Source: Athripsodes cinereus (Eukaryota; Arthropoda; Insecta; Trichoptera; Leptoceridae). Taken from it: a DNA stretch of 64,000 nt. A program made the translations under genes and the position numbers. The stretch lies in NCBI GenBank assembly GCA_947579605.1, contig OX388314.1:11219982-11283981 (forward strand), written 5' to 3'. Below the pieces are notes generated by a model. It saw only the letters and a program-made list of their open reading frames with translations, was not told the DNA's origin and ran no database searches. Every line of letters starts with the position of its first letter. Position 1 is the first letter of the stretch. Shown in pieces: positions 34,325-46,545 of this stretch.

Positions 34325-36039
34325 AAATCGTAAGTAAATAAAGTAAATAAATATTAATGTATATGGACGATATAAAAATATACGCTAAATCGGATACCGA
34401 ATTAGAAAAACTAATGAGTATAACAAAAAAATTCTCAGACGACATAAGAATGTCTTTTGGGCTAGATAAATGTAAAACATTACACATTGAAAAAGGTAAA
34501 ATTATAGAATGTCAGGATATAGTTTCTAATTATCAAATTAATAACATGAATAGTAATGAAATATACAAATATTTAGGTTTTCCGCAATCTAAAAATTTAA
34601 ATCACTCTTTAATCAAAACTCAATTAACAAATGATTTTAAAGATAGACTTAATAAAATATTTAAATGTGATCTATCGGCCAAAAACATAGTACAAGCAAT
34701 AAACGCGTGGGCAATCCCATTATTAACATACTCATTTGGCATCATAAAATGGTCTAAAACGGATCTAGATAAATTAGAAAGACTTATTAGAACACAATTA
34801 ACAAAAAATAGACATCATCATCCAAATTCCGCGAAAGAAAGGTTGGTTCTGCCTAGGAGTATAGGAGGAAGAGGAATTGTTAACATTTCCTCTTTACATA
34901 ATAATCAAATAGAATCCCTTAAAACATTTTTTAAGAACAAACAAAATAATTCTATATTACATAAAATTATAATACAGGCCGATAAAAATCATACACCTTT
35001 AAATTTAAATGACAAAACAGTAGGTCCGCGATTAAACTATTTAAATATTTTGTTAGAATCTTGGGGTAGGAAGGAACTTCATGCTAGACACCTCAATGAT
35101 CTCAACCAATCTTATGTTGACAAATATGCGTCAAACAGGTGGTTGACCATTGGGGAATTGTATGGGGAAACCGAGGGTTTTATGCTAGCAATTCAAGATC
35201 AGGTAATAAATACAAAAAATTATCAAAAATATATTATAAAAAATCAAAATATAATTGATGATTCGTGTAGAAAATGTCTGGCCAAACCGGAAACCATTCA
35301 ACACATAGTTTCGGGTTGTTCCACTCTCGCTCAAACTGAGTATACCTATAGACATAATCATGTCGCAAAAATTATACATCAAAATTTAGCTATTAAACAT
35401 AATCTTTTAAACTCAAATAATGTAATACCTTATTTTAAATACAACCCGGAACCGGTTTTAGAAAATCAAAATTATAGGCTCTATTATGATAAAACCATAA
35501 TAACAGATAGACAAATACATCATAATAGACCCGATTTAGTATTACATGATAGACGTAATAAAATAACGTACCTAATCGACATCGCTGTCCCAAATACACA
35601 TAATATACAAACAACCGTCGCTGAAAAAATACGTAAATATACAGAACTAGCAGGAGAAATAAAAAATATTTGGCATTCTAGGTCCGTTTATATAATACCT
35701 TTAGTCATGTCAGCTACAGGGGTAACTCCGAAATCTTTAATAAATAATTTACAAAAATTAGATTTACCGGTTAATTTGTACATTAAAATTCAAAAATCTA
35801 TTATAATAAACACTTGTAATATTGTAAAAAAGTTTCTGAACACAGATATTTCAGGCACAATGCTGGTATTTTGATCCCGCGTTTTGAGCCTAATCCTTTG
35901 ATATCCTGTATATCTGGATAGGTGAATTTTTCCCGGCATTAGACTGTTAAGTTTTTGTGTGATCATGACTGATCATATGGAGACTTATCTGGTTGTATAA
36001 TGCTGAGAAGTGTGGATGGCAATTCTGCCGCCGCGTATA
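34325..36039 (+). mobile_element. 5'-truncated restriction-endonuclease-type LINE insertion
   Basis: Flanked by an identical 20-base block, AAAAAAATAAAATAAAATAA, at 34305-34324 and 36040-36059, which looks like a target-site duplication. Flanking sequence on both sides resembles the reversed LINE tail at 41096-41225, supporting an insertion into an older repeat. Contents: the ORF2 end and a 165-bp 3' UTR (ending GCCGCCGCGTAT). As the block is A-rich, part of the right copy could be the element's own tail. Confidence 0.7.
34357..35874 (+). CDS. LINE reverse transcriptase / restriction-like endonuclease, partial
   Basis: The carboxy 505 residues of a single-ORF LINE of the R2/R4/NeSL-like group. 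It begins exactly at the catalytic motif, MYMDDIKIYAK (residues 1-11), so the amino domains and most of the polymerase are lost. LSFGLDKCKTLHI-type and YLGFPQS motifs of the reverse transcriptase follow. A zinc finger C304-x2-C307-x8-H316-x4-C321 precedes a restriction-like endonuclease core: RPD at 391-393, IDIAVP at 407-412 and K424...K427-Y428. The PD...D...K pattern is the known active-site arrangement of this group, which nicks target DNA to prime reverse transcription. The frame is open for 1.5 kb, so insertion is fairly recent, but the polymerase is incomplete and no promoter is seen. Clade placement within the group is not certain. Confidence 0.88.
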   Translation: MYMDDIKIYAKSDTELEKLMSITKKFSDDIRMSFGLDKCKTLHIEKGKIIECQDIVSNYQINNMNSNEIYKYLGFPQSKNLNHSLIKTQLTNDFKDRLNKIFKCDLSAKNIVQAINAWAIPLLTYSFGIIKWSKTDLDKLERLIRTQLTKNRHHHPNSAKERLVLPRSIGGRGIVNISSLHNNQIESLKTFFKNKQNNSILHKIIIQADKNHTPLNLNDKTVGPRLNYLNILLESWGRKELHARHLNDLNQSYVDKYASNRWLTIGELYGETEGFMLAIQDQVINTKNYQKYIIKNQNIIDDSCRKCLAKPETIQHIVSGCSTLAQTEYTYRHNHVAKIIHQNLAIKHNLLNSNNVIPYFKYNPEPVLENQNYRLYYDKTIITDRQIHHNRPDLVLHDRRNKITYLIDIAVPNTHNIQTTVAEKIRKYTELAGEIKNIWHSRSVYIIPLVMSATGVTPKSLINNLQKLDLPVNLYIKIQKSIIINTCNIVKKFLNTDISGTMLVF

Positions 36040-36059
36040 AAAAAAATAAAATAAAATAA

Positions 36060-36240
36060 CAAAAAGTATATACATATATATAGATACTAAAACAAATATA
36101 CATATAAAATAAAAAACTACTTAAAATATAAAAACAATATAAACAATTCCGGATACGCGATACGACATAGATGATAGGATACGGGGATGGGATAAAGTGG
36201 TAGGAATGGGGCAGGACTGCTCATTTTGTACGAATACGTA
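36060..36240 (-). repeat. Probable continuation of the split LINE tail
   Basis: AAAAAGTATATACATATATA resembles the inner side of the copy at 41096 (AAATTATATATACATACATA). Further right, around 36150-36230, is less AT-rich sequence (ATACGGGGATGGGATAAAG) of unknown nature. Confidence 0.4.
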
Positions 36241-39200
36241 ATTGTGTATTTATTAATTTACACATCAATACAGCATTTCAGCTTTTTTTATAATTACTAA
36301 TTAAGTACATAAAAGTAAAAAAAACTATTGGCATACCTACTGTGAGTATCACAAAGTATTAATATCAGTATCAGAAAATGGGATTCTTCCGGAACAATGT
36401 TCAATCCTTCTTAAAAATAACACGAGACACATTAGTTATCATAATTTTTGACAATTTATCAATATTTTTACCTTACCTGTGTACATGTTCAGGGTGGTAG
36501 TTGTAAACCACTAAGATTGATAATCATCTTAGAATCCGAAAGACCTCTGTCGTGTTGTATTATAATATTAATCCTATAGTAGTACAAAACGCATATTTCA
36601 GCTTAAGGTTACATTTATATAAAATTTAATACCATATAAGGTCCATCTACTCATCTTTAATTGTTTTTTGTGTTAGTCTATATATTATAATTACGTTTTC
36701 AGAACGTGTCCAAAAGATAAAAGCTAGTATATTTGGTAATTTTGTGTCACCAAAATACTGATGTACAAACGAATTCAAATATTTCTATAGATATTTATTA
36801 ACACTCTGCAAGTTAGTATGTAAGCAGAATAGTGATCTATAGTAGGGTATGTTAGTTGTTTAGGTATCTGATATTATTATTACAAGGTGCAAGGTAATCA
36901 TCTCTAAGTGAAATGACATGAATGTATGTATGTATGGGCGGATGTTAATGACTTTCTGATACAATATTATACATATATTATTATTACAGTCAGCTATTAC
37001 ATGTCTAAGTACAAAAATAATAATGCACATAGTTTGAATCCATTACCAGACTAAAGTTCATTACAGGCTTCGTTAATATTTCGTAGTAAATGCATTATAA
37101 CCTCAAAGGAAAATGAAATATATAACTATCGTGTATCATTAGTGAAATAAGTTGAAATTTTATCAATTGAAGAGAGGAAATGTATTATAGATAAATTAAT
37201 AAATGCTACTGAAAGGAGAAAATATAAAAGAAATATTAAAAGACACAAAAAAATTATATAAACACAAAGGACACAAATATAGTAATTCAGACCTAAAGAC
37301 AGATTTTCATACATGGCAACATTTTATGTAGGTACCTACATTTATATTTTTGTCCTATATTAACTTATAAGCTAAGTAATAAAGAAAAACCAGTAAAAAC
37401 TATTGGTCTCCATTTCAATGAAATCCAAGTAAATTGTAAAAATAGAAGGGCTCTAGAGTGGTAAAGAAATTTACCTCAGAAATTGCGGTAATGTAGCAGT
37501 TTTAATGAATAACGAAGAGAACAATATATTATATAATCAGCTACACATCTGCGGAGGAGTTGTTGAAATGTGATACAGTAAGAGAGATCATCTCATTACG
37601 TCATATCCCATCAACCAACCTGTTGATTTGCGAGGAACATTAATAACATGATGAACAATCACTCCTTAGAAATAACCACAACAACGAAATGAGACTCCAA
37701 GATGGAAACGGCTAACTGATAGATGTAATGATGATACATGAAAACTACCACAGAGAAATATATTAAATTAGATGCGATATGGGAAGAATAACATAAGTAC
37801 ATCTATTTACTCTCAAACAACTAGGTACTATTGTACACTACAACAGAATTTCGAACTATCTAGGTATATATTATCGGGATAAAAAGACCGATATACATAT
37901 TTTTCAATCAAAATGCACTCAAATAATATGTAAATTTGTTAAGCAATCAAGCAGAGAGCTGTTTAACACACTTCAATGGGGTGTCGAGAAAATGGAAAGA
38001 AATGGAAGCTCAGAGTGCATGGAAAGAAATGAAAGAAAACATATAACTTGACAAATATCAGAATTGTTGTTGAATATAATAATCAAACATGTCTTCTATA
38101 ATATATCAGCATTAGTTACTTTTCATTTCAACGCCACTCCGTCAGAAAAACCGAAGTATGTGTTGCTTTATAAATCTCCCACTGTACATACATACATATT
38201 ACACTTCAACGGATTAAGTAAATTATAATATCATCCTGTTCCTTTATACTGAGATACGATATCATATTAGGATAATAATGATAATATGTTAAGTAGAAGA
38301 ATTACTAATACACTTGCATGTTTATTTGATTCAAATTCATAACAAAAAACCGACTTGCGAGGAAATTGCACATATGCACATTGCTTAGATATATTATTTA
38401 TTTATCTATATGATAAAATAATAAGAAGTATATCCTATGCGAAAGGCATAATAAAATATTTGGGTATTTTTAACTTTATATTGCTTCTATTATTTTTAAC
38501 TTTTCTATTCATTGCCTATTCATCTTATGTGTAGGTATTTTACTGTAGGTACTTATGTATGTAATGTATAAAGTGGAAGAATAAATTATTAATTTATTTA
38601 TTTTCACGCAATTTTCTCAGATTTTAGAAAATCATACAAATCGAGAAAATAAAAAAAACGGACTCACGGAAATAATATTTCATATCGGTAATACTTAGGA
38701 AGGGTCTTTAAAGACTAGATATTCGTTGTTCCAGTTTGAGCAAAATATAACAATTTATTTATGAAGTTTACCTGATCGCCCTAACATTTTAATGTAAATA
38801 TAAAAACAAAAAATAAATAAAATTGTTAATTCAATTCTATAATAAAAGAATCTCTATCTCTCCAACAAAAATCCTAGTAAAATAAAAGAAAAGACTCTAT
38901 GTCTACCTTTATCAGTTCGTACAATTATGTATGCAAGCGCGAGGATATTATAGAAACTGATTTTTATTGTAACCGTAAACAAATACCTACTTAAAACAAT
39001 ATGAATGTGCATTTAAGCTTGACAAGTACCCACAGACGTATGATATTTATAAATCAGATAAGAGATTTCAAATCGCTATCACACCGGCCGCATTTTAGAT
39101 TATTTCCGTAACAGAATTTAATATTATTCTAGGTAAATAGATTTGTAGTAGGTACATAGTATGATATGATAAATTTCTATTTGGTCCTAAACAATATAAG

Positions 39201-39416
39201 TAAGAGTAGGTACATACTTCGTGAGATAGTATAAAATAATAATCCCGGAGTGTTTTATTGAACATTAACTTGCATTGCCCCGTAATTGTGACGAGAATAC
39301 TTCGGAAGAATTCTTAATTAATATATAATTAAAAAAATATTTATTGATGAGTACCTAATATACGTGTTGTTCCTAGCGAAGAATAGGCCCCCGCTCATTT
39401 TAGTAAGATTTTAAAT
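36241..39416. other. AT-rich spacer without recognised gene
   Basis: Short frames only. A 23-base direct repeat of the type ATGGAAAGAAATG occurs twice near 37993 and 38018. No element ends were found. Confidence 0.4.
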
Positions 39417-39600
39417 GTCCTGTAAAGGGCAAGTATTCGTAATGCATCACGTATCAAGACATTTTACGAGTAAGTCTTCAATTCAGGGGTATGCATTCTA
39501 AATGGCCTAACTTTTATTAGTACAGAGAGGACGACTCGTATGTTTGTTTCAAATAGTTGTTCCGCTAGCTACCCTACTCGTGAGAAATTCCGTTATGGTT
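39417..39600 (+). repeat. (TAG)n-tailed dispersed repeat, copy 4, diverged
   Basis: TCCTGTAAAGGGCAAGTATTCG, ATCAAGACATTTTACGAG, ACAGAGAGGACGACTCGTAT, CTAGCTACCCTACTCGTGAG, ATTCCGTTATGG. The order matches the family, but about a quarter of the bases differ and the TAG tail is lost. Confidence 0.6.
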
Positions 39601-41095
39601 TGAATTTGTAAAAACAAACTTTAAGGCGAGCCTAATAAAAATATTAATTAAAAATATAAGTATCGCAAAAATTGTAAGGTTTCAGTGTACCTTCATACGA
39701 GACAATGGGAAAATAGTACAATGAACCAATTCAAAGGCGAAAGTCCTCAGAAGATATTTCTATCTACAATAATAAAAAACGCCGTAAATATCAAAAATTA
39801 TGTTAATGCGGCATCCAAGTCGGCTTACAAAATTTTTATGAGTAGATGAAAAAAAATTGTAACCGATACAGCAAAATACAATACTATAAAATGCTCCTAG
39901 TGGACAGACACGAGAAAATGGCTAATATCAAACACGAATATTTTTAAATGTTGCGACAGTCTACTGAGAAATAAGACGATATTCATAATAACATTACTTC
40001 AGGTAGGTAGGTACTACTTACATTTGTATATAATACCACATTCAGATAGATAAGTAGGTACTGCAACAATCCACAGGGGAGAATAGGAAAATACTTTAAC
40101 TTGTGATGGACAGGGTTCAGAGTTGAACTATTATAGTAGACATGGAGACTAAAAACATTTTATATGAAGCGATTCGGTATTCGATTCAATCCATACTACC
40201 AAATCAACTGTATGCAAATTAATACAAAGATTGGCTAATTAAAAATATTATAATACTAAAATATTAGAATTCAAATTGGTAACCAATTGAAAAAAAAATA
40301 TCTGTGACATCACAGAATCCACAAAAGTGGAATAACCAGCCGTGTAAAAACATGTAATAAATATGACAGAAGTCCTCTTCGTGCCAGTAGAAAATTAAAA
40401 AAAAAAACAGGAATACAAAAAAAAAATATTTTACTGAATAACGCAACCTAGCATCCAATGTAGTTTCAGCATCACTCATAAATTGGGTGCAATGCCAGAA
40501 AAAAGTTAGGTCTGGCGTTATTTTATGCTATTTTATTTTCATGTTTTTATATTTTTTTATAATGTTGGCAAACATACAGTTATTACAATATATAGTACAA
40601 ATAGATAAGAAAAGTTGGCACATAAACCAGTAAAGTTTGATAACACATTATAAAATAAATCTTACCAAGTACATAGGTACCTACATACTATAGTGAAAGA
40701 AAAAAGAACATGAGAATTTGTTGGATACACCGCCAAGTCTGAAAACCCACCAATCATACGCATACATCATAAAGATCAAACGTACAGTAATGGAAGGATA
40801 AGGGACAGAAACAGTTAGGAGAAAGGAATACATCAATAGAGCGGAGGACCCCTGCCTATGCCCACCGAGACCCAGAATCTGTCAGAGATTTAGCAATAAT
40901 AATAATATTTCATAGAACATCATGGAAGAATCAACTCGAATAATGTTGGGGTTCTACATTTTGAATATAAATTTATTTTAATATTTTACGGTTTTTGTTA
41001 TTTAATGTTATATTTAAATTTTATTGTTAATCTTATATTGTGTTCATAATGTAGAATCTAATATTGTTTTGTTAAATAAATGAAATATATGATAA
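39601..41095. other. AT-rich spacer
   Basis: No gene recognised. Contains the short repeat at 40466-40505. Confidence 0.4.
40466..40505 (+). repeat. Short retro-inserted sequence, longer relative
   Basis: TTCAGCATCACTCATAAATT then GGGTGCAATGCCAG and an A run. The same 30 bases form the 52-bp insertion at 62783-62834. Here the upstream limit is not clear. Confidence 0.5.
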
Positions 41096-41225
41096 TAATA
41101 ATAAACTTTATTGTGCTTAAAAAACAAACATATAAACAGATTATAAATACCAATAATTATCACGCACAATGGGCGAGTTTATCGCGTGTAAGCGATATCT
41201 TCAAACTAACTCAAAAATCATAAAA
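41096..41225 (-). repeat. LINE 3' tail with ATCGC...GCGAT stem, copy 4
   Basis: Reversed: AATAATAAACTTTATTGTGC, GCACAATGGGCGAGTTTATC, GCGTGTAAGCGATATCTTC, AAACTAACTC. It agrees closely with 20915-21055 on the other strand. Confidence 0.65.
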
Positions 41226-41638
41226 AAAGAAAATTATATATACATACATAAAAAGTTAAATAGCAATCATCGTTTTAAAACTAGAAATGGATTCACGAAA
41301 AATATCAATGTCTACAAAAGAGCCATTGTAATTGCCACATGACCGATGAACTAATGAACTTTGAAGATAATTAGTACTGCACCTGTAACTATAGCATTAT
41401 GTACGAAAAGTGGGGAAATTTTGAAGAAGTATCATTTCTAAGATGACGTAAATAATTACATGAATACAAGCATCAAATTCATAAATTTATATTGATATGT
41501 CTAGCTTAAGTAAAATTTTACATAATTGGATTTATAATTAAAGAAAATCATAATCTAAAATTTAGTAGTACCTAATGGTCTGGATCAGATCTGATTATCT
41601 GAAGAATTAGAAGAAAATAATTTAGGCAGGTATACATC

Positions 41639-41885
41639 TACTATTACTGCTACTAGACTATCATGGCATATCCCAAAAGTAGGGTAGCCAGCAAACCAGC
41701 TGTATGTACTAAACATAAAAGCTGTCCTCTCCGTGTCAACACAAATTAGGTTATTCAAGATGGGTGTCAAATATCATCGCTGAATTAAGATGTGAAAGAT
41801 GTAAAACCTGACTTTTACAGAACACTCAAAGGCTTATGAAAAAGAGTAAGAGACTAATTCTTTGCTGGGTGCTCTACAGAACCGT
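41639..41885 (-). repeat. (TAG)n-tailed dispersed repeat, copy 5
   Basis: Reversed, near full length: ACTATCATGGCATATCCCAA, GGGTAGCCAGCAAACCAGCT, CTGTCCTCTCCGTG, ATTCAAGATGGGTG, CATCGCTGAATTAAGATGTG, TTTTACAGAACACTCAAAGG, to TTGCTGGGTGCTCTACAGAA. Defines the 5' end (complement of GGTGCTCTACAG). Confidence 0.7.
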
Positions 41886-42619
41886 AGGTAAACATACAAA
41901 TATTAATTGGAAAATAAAACTAAAAAGCTATTGAACATTTTCTATAACAGTTTTCTAGTTTCCTATAAGAGATAAGCAGTCATATAAATTTACCATTTAA
42001 ATGACATCACATTTAGATTCAGTGACCAATCATCACCACTAAAGCTTTAAAGAGAACAACTCCTATGTTTTTTGTATGCAGCTATTAACCACAGTTATAA
42101 GAAAAGTCATGGAAATAAAAATGGACCTATTCCATGAGCAGACACGGTAAGCTATCTTTTTTTAATGCCTTGATATGATATTAAATGCATTCAGTCAACT
42201 TGAAGGAGATGCTGTACAGGTGTAAATGAATTACTAATTTCTTATCACTAAAACAAGGATACAGTCTTTGCATATTAAGAAAGGGTTAATAAATATTAAA
42301 AAGAATGAAAAAGATATAAAAGCAGGATATTAACAAGATGAAACAATCAATAGATTACAATTTAAAAAAAAAACATTACAAAATATCTGAGATTTCAAAA
42401 TGCAAGTGTTAGTTTGTACAATGACTACTAAAAATGAAATTTGTTAACCAAGTATTAAACTTTGAACAATGTCGTTTGATTCTGCTGTGTCTTTTTACTG
42501 ATGTCTCTTTTAGGTTTTTTTTCTTTGTCTCGCTGTTTTCTTTGTTTTTCGGCTGAGATCGCCTCGGTCTAAAGCTGGTATGATCTCAGTGCAGGGTGAC
42601 ATTTTAGAATAATAATAAT
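41886..42619. other. AT-rich spacer
   Basis: No gene or element recognised. Confidence 0.4.
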
Positions 42620-42720
42620 AGCCTCTAGTGGTATTCCAAACGGGAGAGACAGAAAGAATGGAGCACTACATACTCTATTCGCTTCCTCCATATTCATGGA
42701 ATATCTCACACATATATGAC
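42620..42720 (-). pseudogene. LINE 3' end relic, same family as 29743
   Basis: GGTATTCCAAACGGGAGAGA through ATGGAGCACTACATACTC and TATTCGCTTCCTCCATATTC to CTCACACATATATGAC. It aligns with 29753-29855 with substitutions and a deletion. No open frame of length. Confidence 0.55.
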
Positions 42721-42762
42721 AATTTCTTACATGATTGTATGAAATATTCACATTGACATGGG

Positions 42763-42892
42763 TTAGTTGGAAGATATTGCGCCTCTGCGATAAACTCACT
42801 CATATCCCAAATTTATTTTTTCAGTAAAAATGTTGTCATGTCTTTTTTATATTGTCTGATTTTTTTACGCTATAAAGATTTTTATTGTAATT
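42763..42892 (+). repeat. LINE 3' tail with ATCGC...GCGAT stem, copy 5
   Basis: GGGTTAGTTGGAAGATATTG then GCCTCTGCGATAAACTC and a T-rich tail ending TAAAGATTTTTATTGTAATT. Confidence 0.6.
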
Positions 42893-44590
42893 ATATGTTG
42901 TTTTCCTCTTATTCACCAGCTAGTCTTATTAGTATACACTGCAGATAAATAAAGACTAACTTGAGCTAAATACTGTCACTGAGTCTTGAATAGAAAATAG
43001 AAACAAATATTTTATCAGTTCATGATTTAGTACATACTGGCATATCCACAGGATGGTGGAACTACAATATTTGTTTACATTCTAAATGATCATGGCAAGA
43101 CAATTCACAAGGTATCTGATACATACTTATTGTGACTCAGAGTATTTCAAAATGGAATGAAGTATATACACAAGCTGTCTACAAGTTGTCTAGTGTCTTT
43201 AATAAGAAAGCAAAAAAATATCCCAATAATATGAAAGTAATTTGATAAATCAGACTAACCATATGTTTTTATGTTTTCAAATTAAATAAAGCTTTGGTAA
43301 CATTTTCACTTAAAGATGATGCAGAAGTATGCCCATTATTTTGATACAACGACAAGACAATTCATAGAACATATTTAATTGTTATTTTACTTATTAAACA
43401 TGGAAAACTCGATAGATAAACCAGTATTCTCTCTAAAACCATATAATTTAAAACCAAACAATCTAATTATAACCTCTATAAATTAATACAAATATATAGT
43501 TTATTGTACTTACCACAGAGTAAAGTTAACTGAGCACTGTTATGAGGACTTAATAAATATTAAATCACGTTATAATAAAAATAAAACAACTAAAAATAAA
43601 TCAACAAGTTCTTCGACAACTCGCCAATCCAAACGTCAAAAACAATTTCATCAACAGACCAACTGACCAACAATTTCGTTTTCTTGACAAGTAGGATAGG
43701 TGCGGTTAACCAGATTATGTAGGTAAAACTAGATGCCTTTAAATCAGTGATTCCTAACGGGATTCCTTCTTACCCCCTCCCGGATATTATTAAATTTGAA
43801 AAAAGTATTCAAAAACAGTATTTTCATGCAAAATATTAAAATTTATCACGCACGCACACTTGTGCGTAACGCTGAACTCGGAGATTAAAAGAGTAATTTA
43901 TTTTGGTGATGATAAGTGAAACTAATAAAAGGAAAAACAATGAAATAGATTACAATTTTATTAAAATATATTATGTTTCTTGAGATACAATCTTTCTATT
44001 TTCTTATTGAAGTGGAGAGTGAAAGTTATATTTAAAATTCAAATTCAATAGTTGTAAAGTGATGTAAAATGAAAATCTTTGAGAAATTAAATTAGGTATA
44101 CATGGCATTTAACTTACATTATGAATTATTCCAAAATGAAGTTCATCTTTAAGTACATTTTTAATGTAAGTTAATGTGAGAGGATACTGATATTTCTCAG
44201 AATCATTATGATTTTGACTTTCGAGCCTTCCTCTTAGTGAATGTACTTCTTCAATGTAGTTGCGGCAGACATCTATTGAATCAAATTGAAAGCATTTACC
44301 ACTTTCAAGCTATGATTGTGGACAGGGTCAATCTATACGAGAACGCCACCAGAAGCCACCATTTGCTTTGTGTTATTACCGTGTGGCAGCGCTAGTAATA
44401 TTTTTGAAAGCTGCGGTAGTTGAAGCTCGCACTCCGCTTTGGAAGTTTAAAATAATATAAGTTTGATTTTCATAATTCACACGATTGCGGATGCTTTACC
44501 ATGAAATAAATTAAGATGTATAACTACCTATCTATATAATATTATTGCATACATACCATCCCGATATTAATTGCACGTAATACCTAAATA
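42893..44590. other. AT-rich spacer without recognised gene
   Basis: A possible hAT-type left end (CAGTGATTCCTAACGGG) lies at 43745 without a partner. A less AT-rich patch at 44325-44425 (GAGAACGCCACCAGAAGCC) is unassigned. Confidence 0.4.
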
Positions 44591-44778
44591 TGCAGGTCGT
44601 CTTCGTCGTGCCAAAAAATAATCAGAATGGGTGGCATACCACACCGTTGAAATGAATGAATTTAATTAATGATGTTAAAGTGATGTTTTATAAATACGTG
44701 TCTTTTACAAGACAATTTAAAGCTGACACCTGAAAAAGTGAGAGGCCTTTTTATTTCAGACGCTCCACGAGAAACGTT
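44591..44778 (-). repeat. (TAG)n-tailed dispersed repeat, copy 6, diverged
   Basis: Reversed: GCAGGTCGTCTTCGTCGTGCC, AATCAGAATGGGTGGCATAC, GTGTCTTTTACAAGACAATT, TTTATTTCAGACGCTCCACG. The 3' TAG-tail part is missing. Confidence 0.5.
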
Positions 44779-44994
44779 GGCTTCAAATACTGTACCAATA
44801 AATTCGCCAATCGTTAGTTTGTGTCATGGGGTAATGATTTTGTAATTGATTTCCAAAATCTACCGTCCTACTACCCATCCTCTCAAATCACTTTATCTAA
44901 TTCACAATTGCCAACGTGAGTATGTATTATACACTGGTAGTAAAATAATCATAATTTGTCGGATATAGTATGAAGATAGGTACTTTTTACGTAC

Positions 44995-45225
44995 TAGTGG
45001 TCTCCAACCTTTTCACCTCAAGTGAAATTGAAGATCTTAATCGAACACCAAATTTCAAAACTTTATACATACTTCCTCCCTTTCCATCCCGTTTTAAAAA
45101 GGTATAGGAATTGGACACATTTTATGATCCTCTCGGTTTTCCCCTCGGAATATTTCAACAAACACTGACTGACCTTCATGTTCCTTTCGCGGCTCGGTAC
45201 CACTTGCTGGAGTTGGAAACCGCTG
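44995..45225. mobile_element. Small hAT-like element
   Basis: Ends TAGTGGTCTCCAACC and (other strand) CAGCGGTTTCCAACT agree at 11 of 15 positions. The inside keeps AAAGGTATAGGAATTGGAC and CCTCTCGGTTTTC, as in the cores of the copies at 3423 and 51070. No target duplication is visible, so it is old or the ends are slightly off. Confidence 0.55.
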
Positions 45226-46545
45226 CATTTTACTACATTGATAACCCAAGAGAACTTTGAAGAATTTACATGAGATAGGTCAACTGTTACGCGTGCAACA
45301 TATGTAAAATGATGTGCATGGTTGCATAGGTTTGTGCCCCCCAATAGGTTGTCATACAGCTGATATTATAAGATGATGTAGGTATATCTATATACACCAC
45401 TAATAAATTCAAATATGATCTAATGTATAGTTTACCATCTAACGATCGTTGACTGTGTTGTTACACCTACAATAAATACTAGCATTTACCTATTTTTTAT
45501 TTTACAGCCAAATCAATTACAATTAGTAAACCAGCAAAGTTTGCAAAGAAAAAAAATCCCGTCCCCGAATTATTTTTAACCCCGTTAATAACATCAATGA
45601 GACAAATCAATTATTGACTAAATCACAATGTACATACCTATTAGACAAATCGTGTCGCCGCTGATGAGCGAATTCGCAAACAAACCATATTAATCTACTT
45701 TTATGTTCTTAGGTAAAGTACATGACTCCTAAATTGAGTTGATAAAACATTCGTTCATTATCCTATCGATGTTCCTTGCAACAAAAAGTGCAAACAAGCC
45801 CCTAATAATAATCAAAGAGCTTTTTTATCGATTGACACAAAATTAACTCTGCTGTTTGAGACATTTACAACATTGTAGCTAAAAAATTAAGCTCATCGTT
45901 ATCAACTACCTTTAACTGGATATTTTCGAAATAGGAATATAGGCTATTGTTTGATTTGTCTGTATTTCATTTGCATTTTATCCTCCTGAAAGGAGCATCG
46001 ACGACGTAAATGTAGTATAAAAGTTTTGTTAACGGCTCGCCCGTGAGGACGAAAGTTTTGCTTAGAAGAGCAGATAAATAAAAGTCCCTGACTTCTGAGC
46101 CATCCGTTTATGGGAGGAGGTCTTCAATATTCATTAAAATTTCAATCATTCTAGATTCGTCTATAAGAGGGGCATAGAAAAAAATATAATCGAAACATTT
46201 TCACAGATGCAAGAATGCAGAAATGCACATATTTTTGCTGGCTATATTGAAACAAAACCCATACAATTAAGAACCGACACTATCCTTGATTTGTTATAGA
46301 AATATAAATGTGCCTTTTTCTCAGTTTCAATGTTATGAGATCGATGTGATTTCGATTCATACAAAGAAACAATGCTTTGGCTTAGGCTGTTGAACTTATG
46401 TTTGAAATATCACGAAATAGATCGAATATTGATTCATTTTCAACCGTGTATACCGATTAGGATACTTGGTAATATTTTTAAAACCGATAAGTTCCTAGAG
46501 AAAAAGACATAATACACTAGCTTATTATTACATAATAATTATGAG
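45226..46545. other. AT-rich spacer without recognised gene
   Basis: Nothing recognised. A GC-richer phrase (AACGGCTCGCCCGTGAGGAC at about 46031) is isolated. Confidence 0.4.

Noticed and set aside
43745..43830. A hAT left end (CAGTGATTCCTAACGG)
   Set aside because: No matching right end or target duplication within 2 kb; mentioned only in the spacer entry.
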